From positions 1 to 33,123 of the forward strand of contig JAJPJC010000321.1 of assembly GCA_021324445.1 (NCBI GenBank): DNA of 33,123 nucleotides, read 5' to 3'. The first letter of the stretch is position 1. Each line of letters opens with the position of its first letter. Source of the stretch: Isosphaeraceae bacterium. Lineage in GTDB: Bacteria > Planctomycetota > Planctomycetia > Isosphaerales > Isosphaeraceae. The position numbers and the translations under genes were made by a program. Shown here piece after piece: positions 32,769 through 33,123 of this stretch. Under the pieces are notes generated by a model that saw nothing but the letters and a program-made list of their open reading frames with translations, was not told the origin of the DNA and ran no database searches.

Positions 32769-33123
32769 ATGGTCGCAGTGGTAGCAGGGAATGATCAAGG
32801 GGGGCGAACAGAGGCGAAACCACCGGCCCATGCGCCTCAAGCGTCGTTGGCTTGGTCGATACCGGAGATCCGGGTCGTCAAGGATGATCAGGGTCGCTTG
32901 CGGATCGACCAATCCGATCCCGCCACGTACGGCGCGTATGCCGCCCGTCAATTGCTGGCGACCGCCGAAGCCGACCCGAAGTACAGGGAAGGAATGACCA
33001 AACGTCCCTCGGCACCCTCGATCAGGATCACCTATGTCAACGACGTCGGCGAGCCGCAGGAGATCCGCGTACGAGAGATCTTCTGCCGGATGGACGGGGA
33101 CGCTCTCGTCCTGACCAAATTCG
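32769..33123 (+). CDS. Partial hypothetical protein running off the right edge
   Basis: An open frame from ATG 32769 to the window end gives 118 residues: MVAVVAGNDQGGRTEAKPPA, then WSIPEIRVVKDDQGRLRI, YGAYAARQLLATAEADPKYR, SIRITYVNDVGEPQEIRVRE and IFCRMDGDALVLTKF. The second half has balanced composition and alternating strands, so it is probably real. The ATG has only GAGG directly next to it, so the start is uncertain; the frame is closed by TGA at 32721. No family is recognised. Confidence 0.45.
   Translation, partial: MVAVVAGNDQGGRTEAKPPAHAPQASLAWSIPEIRVVKDDQGRLRIDQSDPATYGAYAARQLLATAEADPKYREGMTKRPSAPSIRITYVNDVGEPQEIRVREIFCRMDGDALVLTKF

Overview
The window looks like chromosomal DNA of a high-GC planctomycete, most likely near the Isosphaeraceae. 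This is inferred from the gene style: secreted HEAT/TPR-like proteins, a membrane-tethered Ser/Thr kinase next to an FHA protein, an ECF sigma factor paired with a zinc-finger partner, and proline/alanine-rich linkers. No rRNA or tRNA gene was recognised, so the taxonomy is an inference.

Positions 1-10160 (minus strand) carry a type III-B CRISPR-Cas operon in the order cas10/cmr2, cmr3, cmr4, cmr5, a fused cmr6-cmr1, a Card1/Can2-type CARF nuclease, and a CARF-wHTH protein with a RelE-like C-terminus. Genes abut or overlap throughout. Cas10 has the GGDD cyclase motif but no HD nuclease domain, so the locus looks built for cyclic-oligoadenylate signalling. Downstream are a decayed two-repeat CRISPR remnant and gene fragments (a possible Cas6-like N-terminus and a tyrosine recombinase piece). 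No cas1 or cas2 is present.

Positions 10426-14124 (plus strand), divergent from cas10, hold the most interesting module: a sigma-factor-like protein, an unrecognised 406-residue protein, and a Lon-type serine protease fused to a C-terminal CARF domain. The layout parallels the CalpS-CalpT-CalpL system, in which a cyclic-nucleotide-activated Lon protease cuts an anti-sigma partner to free a sigma factor. Here the sensor is a CARF rather than a SAVED domain. The inferred flow is: target RNA binding, Cas10 cyclic oligoadenylate, three or more parallel effectors (nuclease, possible translation toxin, transcriptional reprogramming). A consensus-like promoter and a perfect 13-bp inverted repeat lie between the two operons.

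Positions 14297-23801 hold planctomycete-type envelope and signalling genes: a secreted repeat protein, a coiled-coil membrane protein, an FHA protein, a PknB-like kinase, two small membrane proteins, and an ECF sigma factor with a putative zinc-binding anti-sigma factor. Positions 23974-30719 carry an AraC-GyrI regulator, a secreted Asp-box beta-propeller protein, an oxalyl-CoA synthetase-like ligase and an OxlT-like oxalate:formate antiporter. The last two suggest an oxalate module, and a palindromic element sits between them. The right end holds a secreted hypothetical gene interrupted by an in-frame TGA and a partial gene running off the edge.
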